A DNA stretch of 64,000 bases from Bacteroidales bacterium UBA5197 (lineage in GTDB: Bacteria; Bacteroidota; Bacteroidia; Bacteroidales; Lentimicrobiaceae): the NCBI GenBank assembly GCA_002412885.1, contig DHVX01000062.1, positions 197,047-261,046 of the forward strand, read 5' to 3'. The notes below the pieces were generated by a model. It saw nothing but the letters and a program-made list of their open reading frames with translations, made no database searches and was not told the origin of the DNA. The translations under genes were made by a program, and so were the position numbers. Below are positions 7,331 to 16,300 of the stretch, one piece after another (the first letter of the stretch is position 1; each line of letters starts with the position of its first letter).

Positions 7331-8638
7331 GTGCTGATTCTTCTTATCCCTTCGGGGATGGTTCAATCACTGATCAGTGAGCGTGAAATTACCCGGAATC
7401 AAACCATCTCTGAGATTTGGAAAACATGGGGCGACAGGCAGGTTTTGTCGGGTCCGGTTGTAACTGTTCCGATTGTTACCAGGCAGATTCTTGCAAACAA
7501 CTCACAGGAAGTAGTTACACGCCATTTGCACTTCCTGCCCGATGAGCTGGATTTTGACGGAGATTTAGAGCCGGTGGTGCGTTATCGCAGTATTTACGAA
7601 GTGGTGCTCTATTCGGCAAATCTGAAAGTCAGCGGAAAGTTCAAACCTTTTTCTCTTGCCGGACTTGGTGTAAATCCCGACGATATCCGATGGGAGAATG
7701 CATTCGTTTCGTTCGGAATTTCAGATATGAAAGGGGTGAAGGAGAATATTGATCTTCAGTGGAATGACTCGGTTTATCGCATGGAACCGGGTGTTCCCGC
7801 AAGGGATATCATTAATGGCGGTGTTAGTCTGCCAGTTGTTCTTGATCCTGCTCAATCGCATACTTTTAGTTTTGACCTGAATATAAATGGCAGTCGCTTG
7901 CTGACTTTTCTGCCGTTTGCTTCCGAAATGAACGTGAAGCTGGCCTCCACATGGAATAATCCTTCATTCGAAGGTGCATTTATTCCAGTTGAGAAAAACA
8001 TTACCAAAGATGGATTTACAGCACATTGGAAAGTGCTAGAGTTGAACAGAAATTACGGTCAGAAAGGGATAGGCAGCTTTATCAGCGATGGTGAGGTGCT
8101 TTCAAATCCGGCTTTTGAAGGCGATCGCATAAATTCTGACAATCGTGCAGGTGGTTTCGGCGTAAACCTCTTGATGCCGGTTGATCAGTACCAGCGAACC
8201 ACCCGGGCAGCCAAGTACGGAATTCTATTCGTAATCCTGACATTCGTTACTTTCTTCTTCTTCGAATTGCTGCGCAAAAAGTATGTGCACCCGCTTCAGT
8301 ACCTGATTGTTGGATTTGCCGTTATGTTGTTCTACCTCTTGCTGCTTTCGCTTGCAGAGTACTTGCTGTTTGATCTTGCCTACGGAATTTCAGCATTGGT
8401 GGTAACGCTGATGGTTATGCTTTACGCCGGGGCAATTTTCAGCAACCGTAAATATGGTATCATCGTGGGACTGATCCTGTTTATGTTGTATGCCTATTTC
8501 TATACGCTGCTCCAGTTGCAGTTGTACTCATTGCTTTTCGGATCAATCGGTATGGTGATAATGCTCTCCATTATCATGTTGTTAACCCGCAACCTTCACC
8601 GTGAAAGACAATCTGAAGACCCTGAAGGGGATTTGTAA
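7331..8638 (+). CDS. creD: CreD family inner membrane protein, 5' end interrupted
   Basis: 435 residues from a GTG at 7331. CreD features: N-terminal hydrophobic segment ending IPSGMVQSLISERE, a large extracytoplasmic beta-rich domain (to about 290), and about five to six C-terminal helices (FFFELLRKKYVHPLQYLIVGFAVMLFYLLLLSL onward). The family start seems to lie at an in-frame ATG at 7247 (MSNPSTFSKINQ), followed by TAG at 7283-7285 and then ARNSISLKLLVIGIF, which matches the cytoplasmic-plus-helix start of CreD. The TAG therefore interrupts codon 13; the GTG product would keep only part of the first helix. CreD is an envelope-stress protein of the CreBC regulon in enterobacteria. No cre regulators are nearby. 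It may be a pseudogene. Confidence 0.85.
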   Translation: MLILLIPSGMVQSLISEREITRNQTISEIWKTWGDRQVLSGPVVTVPIVTRQILANNSQEVVTRHLHFLPDELDFDGDLEPVVRYRSIYEVVLYSANLKVSGKFKPFSLAGLGVNPDDIRWENAFVSFGISDMKGVKENIDLQWNDSVYRMEPGVPARDIINGGVSLPVVLDPAQSHTFSFDLNINGSRLLTFLPFASEMNVKLASTWNNPSFEGAFIPVEKNITKDGFTAHWKVLELNRNYGQKGIGSFISDGEVLSNPAFEGDRINSDNRAGGFGVNLLMPVDQYQRTTRAAKYGILFVILTFVTFFFFELLRKKYVHPLQYLIVGFAVMLFYLLLLSLAEYLLFDLAYGISALVVTLMVMLYAGAIFSNRKYGIIVGLILFMLYAYFYTLLQLQLYSLLFGSIGMVIMLSIIMLLTRNLHRERQSEDPEGDL

Positions 8639-9087
8639 GACGTGTTTAAAGCACTTCGATTCGCCGCGGCGAACTCAGTGTTACATGGGGTTATAGATGT
8701 ACTTGTTACTTTTTTAATGAATTAATAATCAACAACATACAATCTTGTACGATGTCCTCCTGAGCGGAGTCGAAGGACAATAACGCTTAAAGCACTTCGA
8801 TTCGCTCAGTGTGACATTCGTGTCAGGTCAGCGTTATATTTTTAATAAACACATATTCAGACATATACGAAGTCATCCTGAGCGGTTCCGATAGCTATCG
8901 GAACGAAGGACTTAACGATCAAATTTCAAACCAAGAAATCCTGAATACGGAGTTAAAAGGACAATCTGTCATTGGTGTGGAGTCGAAGGACAATAACGCT
9001 TTAAGCACTTCGACTTCGCTCAGTGTGACATTGATTTATAGATAAAGTTGTTTCTTTTTAATGCATTATGTTTTCGTTTCCCATAAT
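8639..9087. repeat. Cluster of dispersed palindromic repeats (TCCTGAGCGGAGTCGAAGGA family)
   Basis: This 449-base gap holds at least four members. One is at 8651-8686 (GCACTTCGATTCGCC...CTCAGTGTTACAT). One is at 8751-8822, with both arms GTCCTCCTGAGCGGAGTCGAAGGA and GCACTTCGATTCGCTCAGTGTGACA. One is at 8868-8912, whose loop is replaced by a palindrome GGTTCCGATAGCTATCGGAAC. One is at 8976-9032. The half-sites are inverted relative to each other, so each complete copy can fold as a cruciform. The same family recurs at 13021-13280. No gene is seen in the gap. Confidence 0.75.
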
Positions 9088-9426
9088 TCACTTATTCGCC
9101 GATGACATAAAGTATAATGTTACCGAAAGAAGCATCACATTCAGCACTTGAGTTATCGTCACCTGCGGAACAAATCCAAGGTATATATAATATGCAAACA
9201 AAAGACTGAGCAAAAGTGCCGAAACTACAGTTAATGATGGCCTTGAAGTAAAGCCTCCGGCGAAAAGCAAAACGCCGAATAAAACAAAAGCCAGCCCAAT
9301 ATAAAATGCCTGCGTTTCATATTGCAGGTCGAGTATGGTTTTTCCATGCTGCAGTACCAGGTAAGTCAGCAGCGAAATCCTTAATAGCCACCTTGAAGCA
9401 GGAAGCAGCGATTTGACCGGTTTCAT
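9088..9426 (-). CDS. Small membrane protein, DoxX-like
   Basis: 112 residues with four hydrophobic segments (about 12-27, 38-58, 63-85, 88-107) and a basic N-terminus (MKPVKSLLPASRW). The layout recalls small DoxX-like four-helix proteins, but no diagnostic motif is visible and the function is unknown. It lies between the repeat cluster and aspS, about 140 bases from aspS on the same strand, and could be read through from aspS. Confidence 0.7.
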   Translation of the reverse strand: MKPVKSLLPASRWLLRISLLTYLVLQHGKTILDLQYETQAFYIGLAFVLFGVLLFAGGFTSRPSLTVVSALLLSLLFAYYIYLGFVPQVTITQVLNVMLLSVTLYFMSSANK

Positions 9427-9460
9427 TTTCTTTTAATTTATTTAGAGGTTATCAACTCGT

Positions 9461-9556
9461 CCTTAACCTTATCTTCTCCGGTCTCGACTGCGCTCGACCT
9501 CCGTTTCAACCTCAGCCTCATCCTTAACCTCGGTTGCTGAGCGAAGTCTAAGCACA
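9461..9556. repeat. Low-complexity CCTTAACCT / CTCGACCTC stretch
   Basis: Imperfect iterations of cCTTAaCCTc and CTCGACCTCC with an embedded TTGCTGAGCGAAGTCTAAGCAC, which resembles half of the dispersed GAGCGGAGTCGAAG family. It sits between aspS and the small membrane protein and shows no coding signal. Confidence 0.5.
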
Positions 9557-9565
9557 ACCTCAACC

Positions 9566-11317
9566 TTATTTTCCAGTATTCAACTTAAGTTTAAGTTCAT
9601 CAAGTTGTTCCTGCTTGATTGGTGAAGGTGAATCTATCATCACATCGCGGCCTGAGTTGTTTTTCGGGAAAGCAATATAGTCTCGTATACTTTCTGATCC
9701 GCCAAAGAGCGAGCACATCCGGTCGAAACCAAAGGCAATACCGCCGTGAGGAGGTGCCCCGAATTCAAAGGCATTCATCAGAAAACCAAACTGAGCCTGT
9801 GCGTCTTCGTCGGTAAATCCGAGTATGGTAAACATTTTTTTCTGCAAATCTTTGTTGTGAATACGGATTGAGCCTCCGCCAACTTCAACGCCATTGATAA
9901 CCAGATCGTAAGCATTGGCCCTCACTTTTCCGGGATCGGTATCGAGCAAATCAATGTCCTCAGGTTTTGGTGAAGTAAACGGATGGTGCATGGCGTAATA
10001 GCGTTTGGTATCTTCGTCCCATTCGAGCAACGGAAAGTCAACCACCCAAAGTGGAGCAAATACTTCAGGGTTACGTAAGCCAAGCTGATTGCCCATTTCA
10101 AGGCGAAGTTCCGACATGGCTTTGCGTGTTTTATTTGCTGCTCCGGCCAAAATCAGAATCAGATCGCCAGGTTTTGCTTCAAATGCTGCAGCCCATTGTT
10201 TCAGATCGTCTTCAGTGTAAAATTTATCAACCGATGATTTCAGACTTCCGTCTTCATTATAACGCAGATAAACAAGGCCGCTGGCTCCAACCTGCGGACG
10301 TTTTACAAAGTCGGTAAGAGCATCCAGTTGTTTACGGGTATATCCTGCACATCCGGAAGCATTTATTCCGACAACAAGTTCTGCATCATCAAATACCTTA
10401 AAGTCATGACCTCGGGTTAGCTCAGTCATATCAACAAAAGTCATCCCGAAACGGATATCGGGTTTGTCGTTGCCATAATACTTCATTGAATCGGCAAAAG
10501 TCATCCGCGGAAGCCCCGAAATCTCAACGCCTTTCACCGCAGTGAACAGGTGTTTGGTCAGCCCTTCAAATGTTTCGAGAATGTCATCCTGGGTTACAAA
10601 TGACATTTCGCAGTCGATCTGGGTAAATTCAGGCTGGCGGTCGGCGCGAAGATCTTCATCGCGGAAACATTTCACAATCTGAAAATACTTGTCAAGACCA
10701 GCAACCATAAGCAATTGCTTAAAAGTTTGTGGTGACTGCGGAAGCGCGTAAAACTGCCCTTCATTCATGCGCGAAGGCACAACAAAATCGCGTGCACCTT
10801 CGGGGGTTGATTTGATGAGCACAGGAGTTTCAACTTCAATGAAACCGATGTTATTCATGTAATTCCGGGTTTCAATAGCCATTCGGTGCCTGAGCAAAAG
10901 ATTGTCGCGCACACTGCTGCGGCGGATGTCGAGGTAACGGTATTTCATGCGTAGTTCGTCGCCGCCATCGGTATTTTCTTCAATCGTAAACGGAGGCGTT
11001 TTCGAGGTATTCAGAATGACAATTTTATCAACAATAATTTCTATATCACCGGTTGACATTTTCGGGTTTTTATTGCTGCGTTCGGCAACAGTTCCGGTGG
11101 CAGAAACCACAAATTCACGGCCAAGCCTGCGGGCTTCTTCACACAATGCGGCATTGGTTTCCATGTTAAAAACCAGTTGAGTAATTCCATAACGGTCGCG
11201 CAAATCAATAAATGTCATACCACCCAGATCGCGTGATCGCTGCACCCATCCTGATAAAGTAACCGTTTGACCTTTGTGTGAAATGTTTAATTCTCCGCAG
11301 TTATTTGTCCTTAGCAT
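9566..11317 (-). CDS. aspS: Aspartyl-tRNA synthetase
   Basis: 583 residues, normal for bacterial AspRS. N-terminal OB-fold anticodon-binding domain (about 1-110; [22 protein letters not shown]), class II motif 1 region ([12 protein letters not shown]), motif 2 [16 protein letters not shown], a bacterial GAD-type insertion (about 290-410) and motif 3 GIAFGFDRM near the C-terminus. It charges tRNA-Asp in the cytosol. A near-consensus -7 box lies about 20 bases upstream of the ATG. It is apparently monocistronic or cotranscribed with the small membrane gene downstream. Confidence 0.98.
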   Translation of the reverse strand: MLRTNNCGELNISHKGQTVTLSGWVQRSRDLGGMTFIDLRDRYGITQLVFNMETNAALCEEARRLGREFVVSATGTVAERSNKNPKMSTGDIEIIVDKIVILNTSKTPPFTIEENTDGGDELRMKYRYLDIRRSSVRDNLLLRHRMAIETRNYMNNIGFIEVETPVLIKSTPEGARDFVVPSRMNEGQFYALPQSPQTFKQLLMVAGLDKYFQIVKCFRDEDLRADRQPEFTQIDCEMSFVTQDDILETFEGLTKHLFTAVKGVEISGLPRMTFADSMKYYGNDKPDIRFGMTFVDMTELTRGHDFKVFDDAELVVGINASGCAGYTRKQLDALTDFVKRPQVGASGLVYLRYNEDGSLKSSVDKFYTEDDLKQWAAAFEAKPGDLILILAGAANKTRKAMSELRLEMGNQLGLRNPEVFAPLWVVDFPLLEWDEDTKRYYAMHHPFTSPKPEDIDLLDTDPGKVRANAYDLVINGVEVGGGSIRIHNKDLQKKMFTILGFTDEDAQAQFGFLMNAFEFGAPPHGGIAFGFDRMCSLFGGSESIRDYIAFPKNNSGRDVMIDSPSPIKQEQLDELKLKLNTGK

Positions 11318-11336
11318 ATTGATAAATTTTGAGGTG

Positions 11337-11344
11337 CGAAATTA
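11337..11344 (-). promoter_or_regulatory. aspS promoter -7 box
   Basis: The minus strand reads TAATTTCG, one mismatch from TAnnTTTG, followed by CACCTC. The same string with T for C (TAATTTTGCACCTC) precedes ileS at 31144, which supports a genuine promoter. Transcription would begin about 13 bases before the ATG. Confidence 0.55.
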
Positions 11345-11507
11345 ATCATTTTTATGCAGTCAGGCTAAGCCTTTAGGAGATGTAATAATTTTCAGGTTTA
11401 GGGTATTACCTTTTGGCAATATAGTTATTAAACTGTATATATTTCGAGTATTTGCCGGTATGCCAGACGGTTAGTACCCTCTTAATTTCATTTAACTCCT
11501 TACTGCC

Positions 11508-12227
11508 ATGCGGAAGTTATGGTTTTTCATATTTTTTCTGGCGCTCCCTTCGTCCGTGCTTTTTTCACAAAGGGTTGAGATTATTCCCTATCCCGACGCC
11601 GTTTCACTTTCGGCGGATGGGTGTGGTAAAGTATATCTTTCAAATACTGACGCCAAAGTGCTGATGGAATATTTTTCAGCAGAATTTTCCCCTGATAAGA
11701 TTATCCCTGTGAAGGATGGATATTTCTCTGGTTACAGATTATGCTTCACTTCAGGGAGTTGCCATCCTGAAGCTGAATCAGCCGACTGGATTCAGATACT
11801 GACTATCGATCAGGATATTGCGCTGGCGTGGTTCAAAAAAAATTTTCCGGAATTGCTTTCATACCCTTTTGATGGTTTGAAGTCCTGTGTCGGATCAAAT
11901 GGGTACAAAATGGCGGATTACAAAGAAATAGTTGAACGTTACAGATTCATTTCCTGTAAAATGTACCGGCAAACCATTGCACCCGATGGCTCTGAGTCTG
12001 ATGAAATGACCGCATATATTCAAAGAACGGTCCTGAATATTAAAGGAAAAAACGAAGCGCAATATGTGTCAGTATCCTCAGGTGGAATTTTTTTGAACGA
12101 ATCATCCAACAAACAAAACTCCGAGAATAACTCTGTTAACGAGTGGATCAGATGCTTCGATAATATTGAAAGGTTGGGGTACATCACCCTCATTGAATTT
12201 AAAGATCCGGTGACTGTTCCGTTTTAG
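11508..12227 (+). CDS. Exported protein of unknown function
   Basis: 239 residues with a signal peptide (MRKLWFFIFFLALPSSVLFSQ). The mature part is soluble, with scattered Cys residues (about 30, 73, 80, 127, 149, 222) and no motif I recognise. It lies divergently from aspS, with a 190-base gap, and 92 bases before a lipoprotein gene in the same direction. Cotranscription with that gene is possible. No function is proposed. Confidence 0.72.
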   Translation: MRKLWFFIFFLALPSSVLFSQRVEIIPYPDAVSLSADGCGKVYLSNTDAKVLMEYFSAEFSPDKIIPVKDGYFSGYRLCFTSGSCHPEAESADWIQILTIDQDIALAWFKKNFPELLSYPFDGLKSCVGSNGYKMADYKEIVERYRFISCKMYRQTIAPDGSESDEMTAYIQRTVLNIKGKNEAQYVSVSSGGIFLNESSNKQNSENNSVNEWIRCFDNIERLGYITLIEFKDPVTVPF

Positions 12228-12319
12228 CCCCTGGCAAGAAAATATATTTTCAGAAACCCTTGATTTTCTGCTAAATAAATCGTATATTGCGGGAATATAA
12301 AACTTAAACTCATGGCATC

Positions 12320-12883
12320 ATGGCAACACGTATTTTGCTGGTGTCATTGTTTCTTTCTTTATTGATTGCCTGCGAAAAGAAAGAGGATGACGTTATTCCC
12401 GGCCAGAATTACACAGGCACCCTCGAGTTGGAGTACATCCGATCGTTTCCAACATTCTCAACATCTCTTCAGATTCCGATAACAATTTCTTCCTCAGGTC
12501 TTGTGGCTTTAGCACAACCGGTTCCCCTCGAATTTCAAGGAGAATCAGACAAAATGATTCAGGGAGAGCGCATCAGAATCAGAGAAGAAGGAATTATTAA
12601 CATCTCCGGCATTGCTGCAAAGTGGCTTAAAAAGGAAGGCAGACAATACCTGGAGGTTTATCTTGACTTTGCATTGTCAGGACAACAGCAGGTATGGAAA
12701 TGGAATGATTACTATTGGCGTCAGTTGTCAGAAGGTCCTTATTCTCTTATGGACCCCGTTGAATGCCCGATGATGTTCCGCATCGACAATGCAGTGCTTT
12801 CGGAATCTGTTTGCGCCGCCCGCTGTGAAGATTGCTGGGGACACAACAACTTCAGGTGGAGGCTTATGCTTACCCCTGAATGA
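12320..12883 (+). CDS. Putative lipoprotein of unknown function
   Basis: 187 residues with a type II signal peptide: hydrophobic segment then lipobox LLIAC (Cys at about 18) and acidic-rich EKKEDDV after the Cys. In Bacteroidota such early charged residues can mark surface export, but that is only suggestive here. The mature domain is probably beta-rich, with a cysteine cluster near the C-terminus (CPMMF, CAARCEDCWGH) that could hold disulfides or a metal. It is followed at once by a strong terminator hairpin at 12899-12950. Confidence 0.78.
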   Translation: MATRILLVSLFLSLLIACEKKEDDVIPGQNYTGTLELEYIRSFPTFSTSLQIPITISSSGLVALAQPVPLEFQGESDKMIQGERIRIREEGIINISGIAAKWLKKEGRQYLEVYLDFALSGQQQVWKWNDYYWRQLSEGPYSLMDPVECPMMFRIDNAVLSESVCAARCEDCWGHNNFRWRLMLTPE

Positions 12884-12898
12884 GGAGGAAATGCATCT

Positions 12899-12950
12899 AA
12901 GAAGCTGTCTCCCAATCCAAAGTTTGTTTGGAATGATGAGACAGCTTCTT
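12899..12950 (+). terminator. Strong hairpin terminator after the lipoprotein gene
   Basis: A perfect 13-base stem (AAGAAGCTGTCTC at 12899-12911, complement at 12938-12950) encloses an inner stem TCCAAA (12916-12921) / TTTGGA (12927-12932). It starts 16 bases after the lipoprotein stop. The T-run is weak (CTTCTTTAG), so it may act mainly as a stable 3' end. Confidence 0.7.
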
Positions 12951-13020
12951 TAGTAATAATGGCTAATTGTTAAGGCACTTTCCCGCAGGTGCGGGACTAC
13001 CAATGACAGATTGTTCGTCT

Positions 13021-13280
13021 GATCCTTCGACTCCGCTCAGTGTGACATCGTATAGGGTTGAATATGAGTTTATTAAATGAAGTAATGCTCCCCTAACACG
13101 AATGTCACACTGAGCGGAGTCGAAGTGCTTAAACGCTTGATTTAACTGTCATCTCCGCATTATGCTCAAATATTTTTTGAGTTACAACTCAGTATGACAT
13201 TCGTGTTTGGTCAAAAATGTTTTTTGATGCAATAAATTACAATTACTAACAATGTCATCCTGAGCGGAGTCGAAGGACTT
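13021..13280. repeat. Second cluster of dispersed palindromic repeats
   Basis: Copies of the GAGCGGAGTCGAAG family occur at 13021-13050 (CCTTCGACTCCGCTCAGTGTGACA), 13096-13135 (inverted, ACACTGAGCGGAGTCGAAGTG) and 13250-13280 (GTCATCCTGAGCGGAGTCGAAG). A diverged member at 13147-13200 contains GTCATCTCCGCATTATGCTCAA and ACTCAGTATGACAT and reappears in opposite orientation at 26648-26699. The 464-base gap between the lipoprotein gene and the large minus-strand gene holds these and the terminator, and no gene. Confidence 0.72.
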
Positions 13281-13347
13281 AATGATCAATTTTCAACCAT
13301 TTAATCTTTAATGCAACGATGTAAAAAAAATATCAATTTTTACACCA

Positions 13348-16300
13348 TTACTCAATCCTGATCCGTATTCCTTCAGAATGCGCCGAAAACTCCGGTGCAT
13401 ACATACATTGTACATTTGTTACGCCGTTTGAAAATTCCCCTTTTTGCGAAGCCACCAGCGGATATTCAAATACCCAGGCGCCTTTTGGCAGATGGTTGAA
13501 AAAGAAATTTGTGGCAGCATCGCGTGTGTTTTCGTAGTAACCCAGCCCACCGTTCCATTTGTATCCCGATAAGGTATTTATCGGCTCAAAGCCCGAAGCA
13601 CGCATATCTTTCAAATGAACATATTCAAGGTTGCGGTCGGTGCGGAGTTCTACCCTGACGACCACCTGCGTGCCGATTTTCAATGGATTGGATGAGGTAA
13701 TTTCTTCAAGCACAGGGCCTGCATCGGTATTGGTTTTGATGTAAAGCTTTTTACTGACGCTCAGCGGACTATCATGCGATGTTACCTTGTCAAGATTCTC
13801 AAAATACTGCCAGTAAACTGCTCCCCAGGCCGGGCCTTCGGTGGTTTTGCTGACATTGATTTTGCCCATGCCGGCTTTTATATCACCGCCGGTCCAGGCT
13901 GTTTTGAAATATGAAGTTCCGGCTTCTGATTTAATATCTGAAGCATCGGGATCAACAACCTGACCACCCAGACTTATTTTCACTCCCGAGCCGGTTTGCA
14001 ACCAGTCACCACCACGCAGCAACAAGGCGTAAACTGCATCGGCAGTAGCCCGTGAGCTTGCCCAACGCTGCGTTTGTTTTTGCTTCAGCAGCCAAGTTTT
14101 CATCTGATCAACGGCTTTACGGTCATTGCCGAGTTCTTCAAACAATTCAATCAGCAAAGCCTGGGTTTCCACCGGTGCCTGATACCAGAAGTATCCACCT
14201 GAATTGTCGCGCCAGTACATTCCCATTTCCGGGTGAGTTGTTGATTTTTCGCGCAGCGATTTCATAATGGAGTTCGCGGTTTTTGCATCACCGCTCCTTC
14301 CTGCCCACAGTGCAATCATTCCCTGGGTAATCAGGCTCTGGCTTGTCCGGTATTTACGGGCCTGTCCGCCGAAATATGCAATTGCTTTTTCCGCTTGTTT
14401 CCCGGGTTCGGCAATGCCCTTGAGATAGCTCATCGCATACAGAAACTGAATTTGATCCTGTCCCGGATGGATTTTGTCGAAATCTTTCGGATGATCCTTC
14501 AATATGCGGTCATAATCTTCAGTCAAACGAATGCTCAGGTAATTAACCGCCTGCTGCACCATTTTCTTCGATGCTTCGTCCTTGTTCAGATCAATAACCT
14601 TCAGGTGGTGCATACGACCAAATCCGGTTACTATAAGTTGTGTGATGTAACGGCTTTCGGGCATACCTTCAAACCATGGCCATCCACCATTCACCGATTG
14701 GGATTGCTGTAATTTCCGGCTGGCCGATTCTTTTTCAGCAGCCATGCGGTTTATGTCAAACATAAGTGCAATTCGCTGTTTTTGCTCTGATTCATTGCGA
14801 CCCTCCATCAGCCACGGGGTTTCTTCAAGCAGCAGAGCTTTCAGTTCCTGATTTTTTTCGAGGTTCGAAAGCAAGGCATCGGGCGTAAGATTCTTCCAGG
14901 TTTCAAAAACCGCCCTTATTTTCGGGCTGCTGTTGGCTATGTAGGCAGCCAGACTATTGGCATACAATCGATTAAATGTCTGGTCGGTATTTTCCTGGGT
15001 GCTTTCTGCAAGATAAGGAAGCGCTTGAACCGCGTACCATGCCGGGTTTGAAGTAAACTCAAGCGTAAGCCTGTGATTGCGCAGGGTTGTGCTTCCATTG
15101 GCCTGATTCAGCAATTTTTCGAAGCGGAAGTCTTTGGTTTCATTTCCATTGACGGGCAAAGGCAGGGTTTCGGTGACCAGCATACGGTTAGTGAGCACAG
15201 GCAGCATTACCTCTTCGCCATCGCTGTGATTTCCGGCTGTAGCCGTAATACGAACCATAACAGCATCAATTCCGGCAGGAATCTGTAAATCCCATCCAAC
15301 CGTGGTATTACCTCCGGTTTCAAGCTCAAAAGGTTTTGAAAGTGCACTGTTGCTGAATAAATCATCTACAGGCTTCAGGGTAAGGGCATCAAAGATCTGC
15401 AGTTTTGCAACTCCCTGCAAAGGATTGACAGCCAGGTTGCTCACCTTGGCCTGAATTGTGATTTTGTCGCCTTCGCGGAAGAAGCGGGGCAGATTTGGAG
15501 TAACCATCAGCTCTTTGCGGGTAACAACTTCTTTGCTGAACTGCCCGTATCGCAATCCGGTGGTGTGCGCAAGCCCCATAAAATTCCAGCGGGTAAGTGC
15601 TTCAGGAACTGTAAATTCAACCCAAACTTCACCTTCAGCATTGGTGGTTAGCTGAGGATAGAAGAAAGCCGTTTCCTGAAGGTTTCGCCGGATTTGCAGC
15701 TCATCTTCCTTTGCGTCCTGATCTTCTGACTGTAATTCAACGCTATCTTCTGCAATCTCTATTTCACCAGGGGAGGGGGGAACCTGCATTGCTTCATTCA
15801 TTTCTGCTTCGGGCGCCATGGCATCCGCCATTACGCCTGATCTCAGGCTTTTGCTCCGGTATAACATGCCTCCTGACATATAGTATCCAAACCAGTTTAA
15901 CTGATCGTAACCCCGTGCTACGCCTTGTGCCATATCTCCGCGATCCCAGGGCAGGGAATAACCGTTGGCTGTTTGAAAAGCCTGATCTTTTTCCCAGAAT
16001 TGGTTGTTATACCACTTTTCAAAAACCTGAAAATACCAGTTGTGCGGACTGAATGCATCCAGCGAAGCATCGTACATGCCGGCCAGCAATTCGGCATTAA
16101 CCGGTTTGCCATCCGGATCGGTGATTTTAAGTTTCCATTTCTCTGTTCCGCTGGGCAGCAGAGGGCTGCGGAAGGTTTCAAAGGCAATATTCAGCTTGTG
16201 TTTGGTGTCCGGAATTTCCACGGAAGTGTTATAGACATAGCTCCGGTTATCGAAGATCATATTGATGCTCAGGAATAGACTTCCTGTAAAATCTGACGGA

